Source: Pseudomonas hamedanensis (GTDB lineage Bacteria; Pseudomonadota; Gammaproteobacteria; Pseudomonadales; Pseudomonadaceae). From it: 64,000 bases of DNA. The first letter of the stretch is position 1. Each line of letters opens with the position of its first letter. The stretch is from contig NZ_CP077091.1 of assembly GCF_014268595.2 (NCBI RefSeq), forward strand, positions 4,508,001 to 4,572,000. Direction: 5' to 3'. Of the stretch, positions 28,390 to 37,346 are shown piece by piece. Under the pieces are notes generated by a model. The model saw nothing but the letters and a program-made list of their open reading frames with translations, ran no database searches and had not been told where the DNA came from. Position numbers and translations under genes: made by a program.

Positions 28390-29109
28390 TTAGAAATCTC
28401 CCCAAAGCTGCTGGGCCACTGCCAATGCAACCACCGGCGCGGTTTCGGTGCGAAGCACCCGCGGGCCGAGGCGGGCGGCGTGGAAGCCGTTGGCCTTGGC
28501 CTGCTCGACTTCGGCATCCGACAAGCCCCCTTCAGGCCCGATCAGGAACGCCAGCGTCGCCGGTTTCGCATGGCTGACCAGCGGCTCGGCCACCGGGTGC
28601 AGCACCAGCTTCAACTCGGCTTCGGTCTGCTTGAGCCAATCCGCCAGCAGCACGGGCGGGTGGATCACCGGCACCCGTGAACGCCCGCACTGTTCGCAGG
28701 CGCTGATTGCCACCTGACGCCAGTGCAGCAAACGCTTGTCGGCGCGTTCATCCTTGAGGCGGACTTCGCAGCGGTCGCTGAAGATCGGCGTGATTTCAGT
28801 CACGCCCAGTTCGGTGGCTTTCTGAATCGCCCAGTCCATGCGCTCGCCACGGGACAAGCCCTGGCCGAGGTGGATCTGCAGCGGCGATTCGACCTGCCCG
28901 GCGAATTGCTCGTCGATCTGCACGACGACGCGCTTCTTGCCGACTTCCACCAGCGATCCGCGAAACTCATGGCCGGAGCCGTCGAACAACTGCACGGCAT
29001 CACCCTCGGCCATGCGCAGCACGCGGCTGATGTAATGCGCCTGGGCTTCCGGCAATTCGTGTTCGCCGGTGCTCAGCGGGGCGTCGATAAAGAAGCGGGA
29101 CAGTCTCAT
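28390..29109 (-). CDS. rsmE: 16S rRNA (uracil1498-N3)-methyltransferase RsmE
   Basis: A 239-residue SPOUT-class methyltransferase. An N-terminal RNA-binding barrel (HYISRVLRMAEGDAVQLFDG) is followed by LGQGLSRGERMDWAIQKATELG and the knotted SAM site IGPEGGLSDAEVEQA with LGPRVLRTETA. The start gives MRLSRFF, the standard N-terminus; the longer frame runs into a REP-like sequence. It methylates U1498 of 16S rRNA. Confidence 0.95.
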   Translation of the reverse strand: MRLSRFFIDAPLSTGEHELPEAQAHYISRVLRMAEGDAVQLFDGSGHEFRGSLVEVGKKRVVVQIDEQFAGQVESPLQIHLGQGLSRGERMDWAIQKATELGVTEITPIFSDRCEVRLKDERADKRLLHWRQVAISACEQCGRSRVPVIHPPVLLADWLKQTEAELKLVLHPVAEPLVSHAKPATLAFLIGPEGGLSDAEVEQAKANGFHAARLGPRVLRTETAPVVALAVAQQLWGDF

Positions 29110-29154
29110 TTCGGGTCTCTGCAAATATGAATCAGTTGGATCGGCGTCGACTTC

Positions 29155-29221
29155 ATTCGCGAGCAAGCCCGCTCCCACACTTGAAATGCATTCCCCTGTG
29201 GGAGCGGGCTTGCTCGCGAAA
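29155..29221. repeat. REP pair between rsmE and bioA
   Basis: TTCGCGAGCAAGCCCGCTCC and GGAGCGGGCTTGCTCGCGAA face each other across about 20 bases. Confidence 0.9.
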
Positions 29222-29258
29222 GCGGCCGCCAGGCACTACATATCTTGAATGATTTGCA

Positions 29259-30665
29259 TCAGCCCGGATCACGGAAACCGGGGTGGAAATCCTTCGGCAC
29301 CGCCACGCTGACGCTGTCACGCGTCGCAATGTCGATGCCTTCACTGGCAACCTCGGCCAAAAAGTCTATCTGCTCCGGGGTGATCACATACGGCGGCAGG
29401 AAATACACCACGCTGCCCAGCGGCCGCAGCAGCGCGCCACGCTCCAGCGCATGCTGGAACACCTTCAAGCCACGGCGTTCCTGCCAAGGGTAGGCCTCCT
29501 TGGTGGCCTTGTCCTTGACCATCTCGATCGCCAGGACCATGCCGGTCTGGCGCACTTCCGAGACGTTCGAGTGATCAACCAGATGCGCCGTCGCCGAGGC
29601 CATACGCTGAGCGAGCGCCTTGTTGTTCTCGATCACATTGTCCTGCTCGAAAATATCCAGCGTCGCCAACGCCGCCGCGCAGGCCAGCGGATTGCCGGTG
29701 TAACTGTGCGAATGAAGGAAGGCGCGCAGGGTCGGGTAGTCGTCGTAGAACGCGCTGTAGACATCGTCAGTGGTCAGGCACGCTGCCAGCGGCAGGTAGC
29801 CACCGGTCAGAGCTTTCGAGAGGCAGAGGAAGTCCGGGCGGATGCCGGCCTGTTCGCAGGCAAACATGGTCCCGGTGCGGCCGAAACCAACGGCGATTTC
29901 GTCGTGGATCAGGTGCACGCCGTAGCGGTCGCAGGCCTCGCGCAGCAGCTTGAGGTACACCGGGTGATACATGCGCATGCCGCCCGCGCCCTGAATCAAC
30001 GGCTCGACGATCACCGCCGCGACGCTGTCATGATGCTCGGCCAGCGTCTGTTCCATGGCGGCGAACATATTGCGCGAATGCTCTTCCCAGCTCATGCCGT
30101 CGGGGCGCCCGTAGCAGTCCGGACTCGGAACCTTGATGGTGTCCATCAGCAGCGCTTTGTAGGTCTCGGTAAACAGCGGCACATCGCCGACCGCCATCGC
30201 TGCCATGGTTTCACCGTGGTAGCTGTTGGTCAGGGTGACAAAGCGCTTTTTGTTCGGTTGGCCGCGATTGAGCCAGTAGTGAAAGCTCATCTTCAGCGCG
30301 ACTTCGATGCAGGACGAGCCGTTATCGGCGTAGAACACCCGGTTCAGGCCTTCCGGCGTCATCTTGACCAGACGCTCGGACAGCTCAATCACCGGTTGAT
30401 GGCTGAACCCGGCAAGGATCACGTGTTCGAGTTGATCGACCTGATCCTTGATGCGCTGGTTGATGCGCGGGTTGGCGTGGCCGAACACGTTGACCCACCA
30501 CGAGCTGACGGCGTCGAGGTAACGCTTGCCTTCGAAATCTTCGAGCCAGACGCCTTCGCCGCGCTTGATCGGGATCAGCGGCAGCTGTTCGTGGTCTTTC
30601 ATCTGGGTGCAGGGATGCCACAGCACCGCAAGATCGCGTTGCATCCACTGGTTATTCAGGCCCAT
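29259..30665 (-). CDS. bioA: Adenosylmethionine-8-amino-7-oxononanoate aminotransferase
   Basis: A 468-residue class III aminotransferase of biotin synthesis. It converts KAPA to DAPA using SAM as amino donor. The PLP Lys is K284 in LCLSKALTGGYLPLA, and VSSWWVNVFGHANP near residue 50 and DEIAVGFGRTGTMFACEQ fit BioA. The start codon follows GAGGAGAC. Other biotin genes are not in the window. It is divergent from the secreted flavoprotein with about 220 bases between them. Confidence 0.94.
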   Translation of the reverse strand: MGLNNQWMQRDLAVLWHPCTQMKDHEQLPLIPIKRGEGVWLEDFEGKRYLDAVSSWWVNVFGHANPRINQRIKDQVDQLEHVILAGFSHQPVIELSERLVKMTPEGLNRVFYADNGSSCIEVALKMSFHYWLNRGQPNKKRFVTLTNSYHGETMAAMAVGDVPLFTETYKALLMDTIKVPSPDCYGRPDGMSWEEHSRNMFAAMEQTLAEHHDSVAAVIVEPLIQGAGGMRMYHPVYLKLLREACDRYGVHLIHDEIAVGFGRTGTMFACEQAGIRPDFLCLSKALTGGYLPLAACLTTDDVYSAFYDDYPTLRAFLHSHSYTGNPLACAAALATLDIFEQDNVIENNKALAQRMASATAHLVDHSNVSEVRQTGMVLAIEMVKDKATKEAYPWQERRGLKVFQHALERGALLRPLGSVVYFLPPYVITPEQIDFLAEVASEGIDIATRDSVSVAVPKDFHPGFRDPG

Positions 30666-30889
30666 TTACAGTCTCCTCGAGGCGGCTCGCGTCAGGCGCG
30701 GGCGAACAATCGGGCAAGCCTATGCAATGCGTCGCGCGGGGACAACCCATTGTGTCGATTGAGCTACTTTGTCTGAGCCGATAGACGTCGCTGGCGGCGT
30801 TTTGATGGCTAACGTATTCTTCGCGGTTCTTTGGGTCGTCTGACCCGCACAACTGATTTTTCCTACGTGTTTTTTCCGGAGTTCGCTGA

Positions 30890-32656
30890 ATGTCTGTCGG
30901 TTGGCTGCGCGCCTGTGCGCTGGTGATGTTGGGGCTGTTCAGCGTTACGGCGCTGGCCAAGGATAAAACCGCAATCGTGATCGGCGGCGGCCTGTCGGGC
31001 CTGACGGCTGCTTATGAGCTGCAAAACAAGGGCTGGCAGGTCACGCTGCTGGAAGCCAAACCGAGCCTGGGTGGTCGTTCGGGCATGGCCACCAGTGAGT
31101 GGATCGGCAACGACAAGACCCAGCCGGTGCTGAACAAGTACGTCTCGACCTTCAAGCTCGGCACCACGCCGGCACCGGAATTCGTGCGTACGCCGAGTTA
31201 TCTGATCGACGGTGATTATTTCACTGCTGCTGATCTGGCGACCAAGCAGCCAGCCACCGCCGACGCGCTCAAGCGCTACCAGAAAACCCTCGACGATCTG
31301 GCACGCTCGATCGACGATCCGCAGAACCCGGCAGCGACCGCCACCCTGCACGCGCTGGATCAGATCACCGTGTCGAGCTGGCTCGACAAGCAGAACCTGC
31401 CGGCCACCGCACGTCAGTTGATCAATCAGGACATCCGCACCCACTACGACGAACCTTCCCGTCTGTCGCTATTGTATTTCGCCCAGCAGAACCGCGTTTA
31501 TCGTGGCGTCTCCGACCGTGACCTGCGTGCCTCGCGTCTGGTCGGCGGCAGTCAGGTGCTGGCCCAGGCCTTTGTGAAACAGATCAAGACCATCAAGACC
31601 AACTCGCCAGTGTCGGCAGTGACCCAGGACAAGGACGGCGTGACCGTCAAGGTCGGCAGCGTCGGTTACCAGGCCGATTACGTGGTGCTGGCGGTGCCGC
31701 TGCGTGCGCTGAACAAGATCCAGCTGACTCCAGCACTGGATGCCCAGCATCTGGCTGCGATCAAAGGCACCAACTACGGCTGGCGCGACCAGATCATGCT
31801 GAAGTTCAAGACGCCAGTGTGGGAAAGCAAATCGCGCATGTCCGGCGAGATCTACAGCAATACCGGTCTGGGCATGCTCTGGATCGAGCCGGCGCTGAAG
31901 GGTGGCGCCAACGTAGTGATCAACCTGTCCGGCGACAACGCCCGCGTCATGCAGGCGTTCGGCGACAAGCAAATGGTTGATCAGGTGTTGATCCGTCTGC
32001 ACGCTTTTTATCCACAGGCCCGTGGCTCGTTCACCGGTTATGAAATCCGTCGCTACAGCACCGACCCGTCGATGGGCGGCGCCTACCTGGCCTACGGCCC
32101 GGGGCAGATCAGCAGGTTCTGGCGCCTGTGGGAGCGTCCTCTGCAACGCGTAGCGTTTGCTGGCGAACACACCGACACCTTGTACCCGGGCACACTGGAA
32201 GGTGCGTTGCGCACCGGTCAGCGCGCGGCCAGCCAGGTTGAAGATTTGGCGGCAGGCAAATCGTTCGAACCGGTCAAAGTGGTTCCGGCTGCCGCAGCGG
32301 CAGGCGCGGCGGGTGCCGTGGCGGCGAAGAAGGGCAATTTCTTCACTAACCTGTTTGGCGGTTCCGATGACGACAAGAAGCCTGAGCCGGTGAAGGCGCC
32401 AGAGCCTGCTCCTGCTCCGGTCGCGCCAGCCCCGGCACCTGCGCCAGCCCCGGTGGAAGCGCCGAAGCCAGCGGCCCCGGTGAAAGCTGAGCCCGCGAAG
32501 AAGGCTGCGGCCAAGCCTGCCGCGAAGAAACCGGCAGCCAAGACCGAGGCGAAGAAGCCTGTGGCAAAAGCGCCGGCGAAGAAAACTGAACCGGCGAAGA
32601 AGCCAGCCGCCAAACCTGCGGCGCCAGCAACACCGGCCGAGACCAAGGCGCAGTAA
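30890..32656 (+). CDS. Secreted FAD-dependent amine-oxidase-like protein with a Lys/Ala/Pro-rich tail
   Basis: A 588-residue protein. A signal peptide (about 1-23, ending ALA) is followed at once by the dinucleotide-binding motif AIVIGGGLSGLTAAYEL and GGRSG, the core of flavin amine oxidases. The C-terminal FAD contact AFAGEHTDTLYPGTLEGALR is near residue 425. From about 460 the sequence turns into a low-complexity tail of KPAA, KKPA and PAPAP repeats, like histone H1 or AlgP. The enzyme part of about 445 residues is complete by itself. The substrate is unknown and the tail may bind nucleic acid or cell wall (inference). A strong terminator follows. Confidence 0.85.
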   Translation: MSVGWLRACALVMLGLFSVTALAKDKTAIVIGGGLSGLTAAYELQNKGWQVTLLEAKPSLGGRSGMATSEWIGNDKTQPVLNKYVSTFKLGTTPAPEFVRTPSYLIDGDYFTAADLATKQPATADALKRYQKTLDDLARSIDDPQNPAATATLHALDQITVSSWLDKQNLPATARQLINQDIRTHYDEPSRLSLLYFAQQNRVYRGVSDRDLRASRLVGGSQVLAQAFVKQIKTIKTNSPVSAVTQDKDGVTVKVGSVGYQADYVVLAVPLRALNKIQLTPALDAQHLAAIKGTNYGWRDQIMLKFKTPVWESKSRMSGEIYSNTGLGMLWIEPALKGGANVVINLSGDNARVMQAFGDKQMVDQVLIRLHAFYPQARGSFTGYEIRRYSTDPSMGGAYLAYGPGQISRFWRLWERPLQRVAFAGEHTDTLYPGTLEGALRTGQRAASQVEDLAAGKSFEPVKVVPAAAAAGAAGAVAAKKGNFFTNLFGGSDDDKKPEPVKAPEPAPAPVAPAPAPAPAPVEAPKPAAPVKAEPAKKAAAKPAAKKPAAKTEAKKPVAKAPAKKTEPAKKPAAKPAAPATPAETKAQ

Positions 32657-32671
32657 GGCTTTGCTCCCATG

Positions 32672-32702
32672 AAAAACGCGACCCTCGGGTCGCGTTTTTT
32701 TT
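32672..32702 (+). terminator. Intrinsic terminator of the flavoprotein gene
   Basis: CGCGACCC-TC-GGGTCGCG forms an eight-pair stem preceded by an A run and followed by eight T. Confidence 0.92.
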
Positions 32703-32838
32703 GGCCTGTATTTATGTCCTTCGCGATCCGCCCACGGGGCTTACCTGCGTAGCGGAGGCTTCCCACAAGACACTCGGAAAGGGGTGATAGCGGCTGCCTG
32801 AGCGCCCATTTTAAGCTGGGAGAAATTGGAGGCACTTG

Positions 32839-32997
32839 ATGAAAACGCTCACGCTCATACTTTTGCTGATGACACTTTCCGGCTGTACCCATGGGCATTT
32901 CTTTCCGGGCGGGTATGGTTCTGAACTTGCGCACACCTGCCAGATAGATCCTTACAGCGCCGATTGCCTGCAACCGCCGGCGGTACTGCATAACTAG
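32839..32997 (+). CDS. Very small putative lipoprotein
   Basis: A 52-codon frame that starts at an ATG six bases after GGAGG and ends in TAG. The N-terminus is MKTLTLILLLMTLSGC, a short lipoprotein signal with lipobox LSGC and acceptor Cys16. The mature part (THGHFFPGGYGSELAHTCQI onward) has two more Cys (34 and 43) that could pair. No function is recognised. The ribosome site, lipobox and compact size make it a likely real gene. It points toward the convergent lectin gene 13 bases away, in a stretch of lower GC. Confidence 0.7.
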   Translation: MKTLTLILLLMTLSGCTHGHFFPGGYGSELAHTCQIDPYSADCLQPPAVLHN

Positions 32998-33010
32998 TCA
33001 GTCAAAACGG

Positions 33011-33508
33011 TTAGAACTCCCATTTGAAGAACTCGATGCCGTTCGGCAATTTCTTCAGCCACTTTTGCTTGGGCTTGCGGATTCGCCCGGGAATAAAACC
33101 AAAGCGCGCCCAGCGCAGATTTCCCGTGCGCTGGTCATAAATCACCAGGTTTCCATCGTCCTGAAGCGTCATGTAAGTGTTGTACCACAGCGATTTATCA
33201 AGGCTGTGCGTGCTTTCGGCAATCCACAGTCGCCGTCTGGAGGGGTCGAAAAGGAAACCGTTGTTGCTGATTACGAATTGCAGCGGCTCGCGCATTCTCT
33301 TCGGATGCAACGTTGCGCTGTAAGGCTGGTTGTTGTCCGCAATCCAGATGTCAGCCTCGCCCTCTTTCATGACCAGATTTCCATCGCTCTGCAACAGCAA
33401 GCGAAATCGAGCGTTGTCCGATTGCAGGTACTGGCCGGCCGACATTGTTTGATTGGGCGGCAATACAGAAGAACCGTTTGCCTGAAACGGGGTATATCGC
33501 AGAGACAT
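33011..33508 (-). CDS. Single-domain B-lectin (monocot mannose-binding lectin type)
   Basis: A 165-residue protein without a signal peptide. It has one bulb-type lectin fold of three sub-repeats. The third carries a complete Q-x-D-x-N-x-V-x-Y sugar site (residues 116-124, QDDGNLVIY). The first is nearly complete (40-48, with Lys in place of Tyr) and the second (about 78-86) is degenerate. A basic C-terminal tail (KPKQKWLKKL) follows. Pseudomonas lectin-like bacteriocins (LlpA) contain two such domains in about 280 residues, so this is about half that size. The role could be mannose binding, a mini bacteriocin or host interaction. GC is lower than in flanking genes. Confidence 0.75.
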   Translation of the reverse strand: MSLRYTPFQANGSSVLPPNQTMSAGQYLQSDNARFRLLLQSDGNLVMKEGEADIWIADNNQPYSATLHPKRMREPLQFVISNNGFLFDPSRRRLWIAESTHSLDKSLWYNTYMTLQDDGNLVIYDQRTGNLRWARFGFIPGRIRKPKQKWLKKLPNGIEFFKWEF

Positions 33509-33540
33509 ATCTTGCGCCTGTTAAAAATGATGACGGGGCA

Positions 33541-33750
33541 TCATTCGAACAGGTTCATCCGTGGTAACAGCGGTACATAGTTATCGGTTGCGAATTTCCC
33601 CGTTAACGGTCTGCGTATGCCTTCGCCAAGGTGCTCTTGAGCGATGACGCAGCACCGATCATTTGTCCAAGCGTTCCACAGCGAAATCGCCTTTAATCCT
33701 TCCTTAACACCCCGCTCGCAGACTCTTGATCGTATTTCTCGATATTTCAA
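33541..33750 (-). pseudogene. Possible gene remnant upstream of the lectin
   Basis: A 69-codon open frame that ends in TGA 32 bases before the lectin start. Only a TTG could serve as start and no ribosome site precedes it. The product looks protein-like (SLWNAWTNDRCCVIAQEHLG, then NYVPLLPRMNLFE) but is not recognised. It could be the C-terminal end of a lost gene or a small gene with an unusual start. The 314-base gap between the lectin and cytochrome b561 genes contains nothing else I can support. Confidence 0.35.
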
Positions 33751-33822
33751 AGCAAAATTTTCCGCTTTAATTCGATAGATAACTCGCTAGTCTTGGTTCG
33801 CAGTTCTCACAGGATTTGGGCA

Positions 33823-34374
33823 ATGCAGCTACGTAACTCTTCTTCGCGCTATGGTTGGGTCAGCATCTTCATGCACTGGGGCGTGGCGCTGGCGGTCTTC
33901 GGGCTGTTTGCGCTGGGTCTGTGGATGGTCGGGCTGGATTACTACAGCACCTGGCGCAAAGACGCGCCGGATCTGCACAAAAGCATCGGTCTGGTGCTGC
34001 TCGCTGTGATGGTGTTGCGGGTGCTGTGGCGTTTTATCAGCCCACCGCCCTCTACGCTGCAAAGCTACAGCCGCATGACCCGTATCGGCGCGAAATTCGG
34101 CCACGGGTTTCTGTATCTGGCGCTGTTTGCTGTGATGATTGCCGGTTACCTGATTTCCACCGCAGACGGTGTCGGGATCCCGGTGTTTGGCCTGTTTGAA
34201 GTTCCTGCTCTGCTCTCCGGACTACCGGATCAGGCAGATACCGCTGGGGTGATTCATCTCTGGCTGGCGTGGGCGCTGGTAATTTTTTCCGGTCTCCATG
34301 CGTTGGCAGCATTGAAGCACCACTTTATCGATCGTGATGCGACCCTCACTCGAATGCTCGGTCGCAAAGCCTGA
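33823..34374 (+). CDS. Cytochrome b561 family protein
   Basis: A 183-residue di-heme b-type membrane protein with four helices. Candidate heme His lie in IFMHWGV (helix 1), [17 protein letters not shown] and [12 protein letters not shown]. It probably carries electrons between quinone and periplasmic partners, though the partner is unknown. The ATG was chosen to begin the short cytoplasmic segment [12 protein letters not shown]. It is 31 bases upstream of a YceI gene, and the two commonly form an operon. Confidence 0.9.
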   Translation: MQLRNSSSRYGWVSIFMHWGVALAVFGLFALGLWMVGLDYYSTWRKDAPDLHKSIGLVLLAVMVLRVLWRFISPPPSTLQSYSRMTRIGAKFGHGFLYLALFAVMIAGYLISTADGVGIPVFGLFEVPALLSGLPDQADTAGVIHLWLAWALVIFSGLHALAALKHHFIDRDATLTRMLGRKA

Positions 34375-34405
34375 AATTCAACCTCGACTCAAAGGAAAAG
34401 AAAGC

Positions 34406-34984
34406 ATGTTGAAAAAGACTCTGGCCGCTCTGGCAATCGGTTCTGCCGTCCTGTCCGCCAACGTAATGGCCGCTGACTATGTCGTAGACAAAGAAGGCCA
34501 GCACGCCTTCGTCGACTTCAAGATCAGCCACCTGGGCTACAGCTACATCACCGGTACCTTCAAGGACATCGACGGCAAGTTCAGCTTCGACGCTGCCAAG
34601 CCTGAAGACAGCAAAATCGAGTTCAACGTCAACACCGCCAGCGTGTTCACCAACCACGCCGAGCGCGACAAGCACATCGCCAGCGCTGACTTCCTCAACG
34701 CCAGCAAATTCGGCAAGGCCACCTTCGTCTCCACCAGCGTCAAGTCCACCGGTGCCAACACCGCTGACGTGACCGGCGACCTGACCCTGCTGGGCGTGAC
34801 CAAGCCTGTCGTTGTCAAAGCGACTTTCCTGGGCGAAGGCAAAGATCCATGGGGCGGCTACCGTGCCGGCTTCGAAGGCACCACCACTATCAAGCGTTCC
34901 GATTTCGGCAAGCAGAAAGACCTCGGTCCGAAGTCCGATGCGGTCGAGCTGTACGTTTCGTTTGAAGGTGTGAAAGCGAAGTAA
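34406..34984 (+). CDS. YceI family periplasmic protein
   Basis: A 192-residue protein with a signal peptide (about 1-23, ending VMA) and a lipocalin-like YceI barrel. Typical segments are [20 protein letters not shown] and the repeated F/V-x-I pattern with [15 protein letters not shown]. YceI proteins bind polyisoprenoid lipids. The homologue at this place in P. aeruginosa has been called PasP and described as a secreted protease, which the fold does not explain. The ATG follows AAAGGAAAAG, and a strong terminator follows the stop. Confidence 0.92.
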   Translation: MLKKTLAALAIGSAVLSANVMAADYVVDKEGQHAFVDFKISHLGYSYITGTFKDIDGKFSFDAAKPEDSKIEFNVNTASVFTNHAERDKHIASADFLNASKFGKATFVSTSVKSTGANTADVTGDLTLLGVTKPVVVKATFLGEGKDPWGGYRAGFEGTTTIKRSDFGKQKDLGPKSDAVELYVSFEGVKAK

Positions 34985-34997
34985 TCTTCGCCGCACA

Positions 34998-35038
34998 TAA
35001 AAAACGCCCCCGGTCGAAAGGCCGGGGGCGTTTTTTAT
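34998..35038 (+). terminator. Intrinsic terminator after the YceI gene
   Basis: AACGCCCCCGG pairs with CCGGGGGCGTT around a short loop, followed by six T and preceded by an A run. Confidence 0.92.
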
Positions 35039-35074
35039 TGCCTGCCACACCACGGACCCCTTGTAGAAGATATC

Positions 35075-35164
35075 TTGTGGGAGCGAGCCTGCTCGCGAAA
35101 GCGGTGTGTCATTCGGCAGAGATTGAGCTGATCCGACGCCTTCGCGAGCAGGCTCGCTCCCACA
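35075..35164. repeat. REP pair between two terminators
   Basis: TGTGGGAGCGAGCCTGCTCG faces CGAGCAGGCTCGCTCCCACA across about 45 bases, between the terminators of the convergent YceI and rhlE genes. Confidence 0.9.
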
Positions 35165-35196
35165 GGGTATTGCGGTGTGGCAGAAATATTCGAGGT

Positions 35197-35234
35197 AAAA
35201 AAATGCCCCGGCTCTTTCGAACCGGGGCATTTTT
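35197..35234 (-). terminator. Intrinsic terminator after rhlE
   Basis: ATGCCCCGG and CCGGGGCAT form a nine-pair stem with A and T runs on both sides, so it can act in both directions. It lies 16 bases after the rhlE stop. Confidence 0.88.
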
Positions 35235-35249
35235 CATTGCGGCGTTAAC

Positions 35250-37124
35250 TCAGCGATTGCGAGTCAGCAGTGCCGGTTTCTCGCCACGCGGACGGCTTGG
35301 CAGTTGATCGAGCTGCTCAGGCGTCGGGAAGCGGTCGGCTTTCGATTCCTTGTGCATGATCTTCGGGCCATTGCTGCGCGGGTTCTGCACGGCGGGCTGC
35401 TCGGTACGTGGCTGATCGTCGCGGGCCGGACGGCGGTTGCGCGGGGCGGAATCGTCGCGACGTCCTGACTGACCATCGCGCGGAGCGCCGTTACGCGGGC
35501 CGCTGCGTTTGGCGGGCGGGGTGCCGGTGCTCGAACCGTTGCTGTTGCGCGGACCGTTCTGCCGACCTTGTGGCTGACCGCCACGCGGTGCACCAGCGCC
35601 AGCGCCTTGCGCCGGTGCGCCCGGACGACGGCCACGGCCGCCGGCAGGAGCGGCTTTCGGCACGTAGTCAACGCGGTTACCGAAGTTATCCACATCGTCG
35701 TCAAGGAACTCGTCCGGGGCACGGTCAGCCGCTGCACGCGGTGGCTGGCTCGGGCGCTGTTCGCGGCTCGGCGTGCCTTCGCGTGGTTTCTGCGCGCGGG
35801 CAGGGCGTTCGCCACGGTCGCCGGCCGGTTTTTCCTTGCCTTTGTCCTTGCCCTTGTCTTTACGACCGCCGCCACCGCCGCCGCCATTCGGGCCGTCGCC
35901 GCGCGGGCCACGGGAATTGCGTGGGTTGCGGACATCCGGACGCTCACGGACTTCCGGCTTCTCGGCTTCGATGGTGCTCGAGTCGAAGCCCATCAGATCG
36001 CCGTCGGCAATCTTCTGTTTGGTCATGCGTTCGATGCTTTTCAGCAGCTTTTCTTCGTCCGGTGCGACCAGCGAGATCGCCTCGCCCGAGCGACCGGCAC
36101 GGCCGGTACGGCCAATGCGGTGCACGTAGTCTTCGTCGACATTCGGCAGCTCGAAGTTGACCACATGCGGCAACTGATCGATGTCCAGACCACGGGCGGC
36201 GATGTCGGTGGCGACCAGAATGCGCACTTCGCCGGCCTTGAAGTCGGCCAGGGCTTTGGTGCGGGCGTTCTGGCTCTTGTTACCGTGAATCGCCACAGCC
36301 GGCAGGCCGTGTTTGTCCAGGTACTCGGCCAGACGGTTGGCGCCGTGCTTGGTGCGGGTGAACACCAGCACCTGTTCCCACGCGCCGGCGGTGATCAGGT
36401 GCGCCAGCAGTGCACGCTTGTGGCTGGCCGGCAGACGGAACACGCGTTGTTCGATGCGCTCGACCGTGGTGTTCGGCGGCGTCACTTCGATGCGTTCCGG
36501 GTTGTGCAGCAGCTTGCCGGCAAGGTCGGTGATGTCTTTGGAGAACGTCGCCGAGAACAACAGGTTCTGACGCTTGGACGGCAGGCGTGCGAGGACTTTT
36601 TTCACGTCGTGCACGAAACCCATGTCGAGCATGCGGTCGGCTTCGTCGAGGACGAGGATTTCCACGTGGGACAGATCAACGCTGCCCTGGCCGCACAGGT
36701 CGAGCAGACGACCCGGGCAGGCGACGAGCACGTCGACGCCGCGGGACATGGCCTGGACCTGTGGGTTCATGCCGACACCGCCGAAGATGCAGGCGCTGAC
36801 GAATTTCAGGTCACGGGCGTAGATCTTGAAGCTCTCGTGCACCTGAGCCGCGAGTTCGCGGGTCGGGGTCAGGACCAGTACGCGCGGTTGGCGCGGGCCA
36901 TGACGCTGGGATTTGTCCGGGTGACCGTTGGGGAACAACCGCTCCAGAATCGGGAGGGCGAAACCGCCGGTTTTACCGGTACCTGTCTGAGCCGCGACCA
37001 TCAGGTCGCGACCTTGCAACACGGCGGGAATGGCCCGCTGTTGCACCGGAGTAGGCTCGGTATAGCCCGCATCTTCGATGGCGCGGACTAAAGCCTCGGA
37101 GAGACCGAGGGAAGCAAAGGACAT
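35250..37124 (-). CDS. rhlE: DEAD-box RNA helicase RhlE
   Basis: A 624-residue helicase. The Q motif precedes AQTGTGKT (motif I) near residue 50; [19 protein letters not shown] (motif II), FSATFS (III), [11 protein letters not shown] (V) and [11 protein letters not shown] (VI) follow within about 375 residues. The long C-terminal part is rich in Arg, Gly, Pro and Asn ([20 protein letters not shown] and RG-type stretches), as in RNA-binding, condensate-forming tails. The start [13 protein letters not shown] is standard; the frame remains open upstream without similarity. Expected roles are ribosome assembly and mRNA turnover. It is preceded by a roughly 200-base leader. Confidence 0.93.
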   Translation of the reverse strand: MSFASLGLSEALVRAIEDAGYTEPTPVQQRAIPAVLQGRDLMVAAQTGTGKTGGFALPILERLFPNGHPDKSQRHGPRQPRVLVLTPTRELAAQVHESFKIYARDLKFVSACIFGGVGMNPQVQAMSRGVDVLVACPGRLLDLCGQGSVDLSHVEILVLDEADRMLDMGFVHDVKKVLARLPSKRQNLLFSATFSKDITDLAGKLLHNPERIEVTPPNTTVERIEQRVFRLPASHKRALLAHLITAGAWEQVLVFTRTKHGANRLAEYLDKHGLPAVAIHGNKSQNARTKALADFKAGEVRILVATDIAARGLDIDQLPHVVNFELPNVDEDYVHRIGRTGRAGRSGEAISLVAPDEEKLLKSIERMTKQKIADGDLMGFDSSTIEAEKPEVRERPDVRNPRNSRGPRGDGPNGGGGGGGRKDKGKDKGKEKPAGDRGERPARAQKPREGTPSREQRPSQPPRAAADRAPDEFLDDDVDNFGNRVDYVPKAAPAGGRGRRPGAPAQGAGAGAPRGGQPQGRQNGPRNSNGSSTGTPPAKRSGPRNGAPRDGQSGRRDDSAPRNRRPARDDQPRTEQPAVQNPRSNGPKIMHKESKADRFPTPEQLDQLPSRPRGEKPALLTRNR

Positions 37125-37337
37125 GAGTAATCCTGTTTTAGTTAGGGCTTGGCCCAATGGGAGTCTTGCCTGGCGCGAATCACGTTTAAGAGGACGCAAT
37201 CCCGTCCGGTCCTGCTGCGGTTCCGAAGGCACGTCAGGAGCGCTCGCGCGGGCTGCAAAGCTGCGCTGTAGCGGGTCGTGAGGCCTTTTACGGTTCCGGG
37301 CGTCCGGGCGTGAGCCTGGCGGGAACGCCGGAGTATA
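37125..37337 (-). promoter_or_regulatory. Long 5' leader region of rhlE
   Basis: A -10-like TATACT (plus-strand 37332-37337) would start transcription about 200 bases before the rhlE ATG. No convincing -35 was seen. The GC-rich leader contains no clear ORF. Helicase genes of this group often have long, autoregulated leaders, but no specific element is recognised here. Confidence 0.4.
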
Positions 37338-37346
37338 ACAGAGCAA

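Noticed and set aside
28226..29221. Repeated motifs that could suggest a CRISPR array
   Set aside because: The units are facing palindromes of the REP type with irregular spacing, not direct repeats with uniform spacers, and no cas genes are present.
29283..30776. 497-codon frame opposite bioA, and similar long frames opposite pyrC', rhlE and chpA
   Set aside because: All are mirror frames of well-supported genes with no domain signatures and no ribosome sites.
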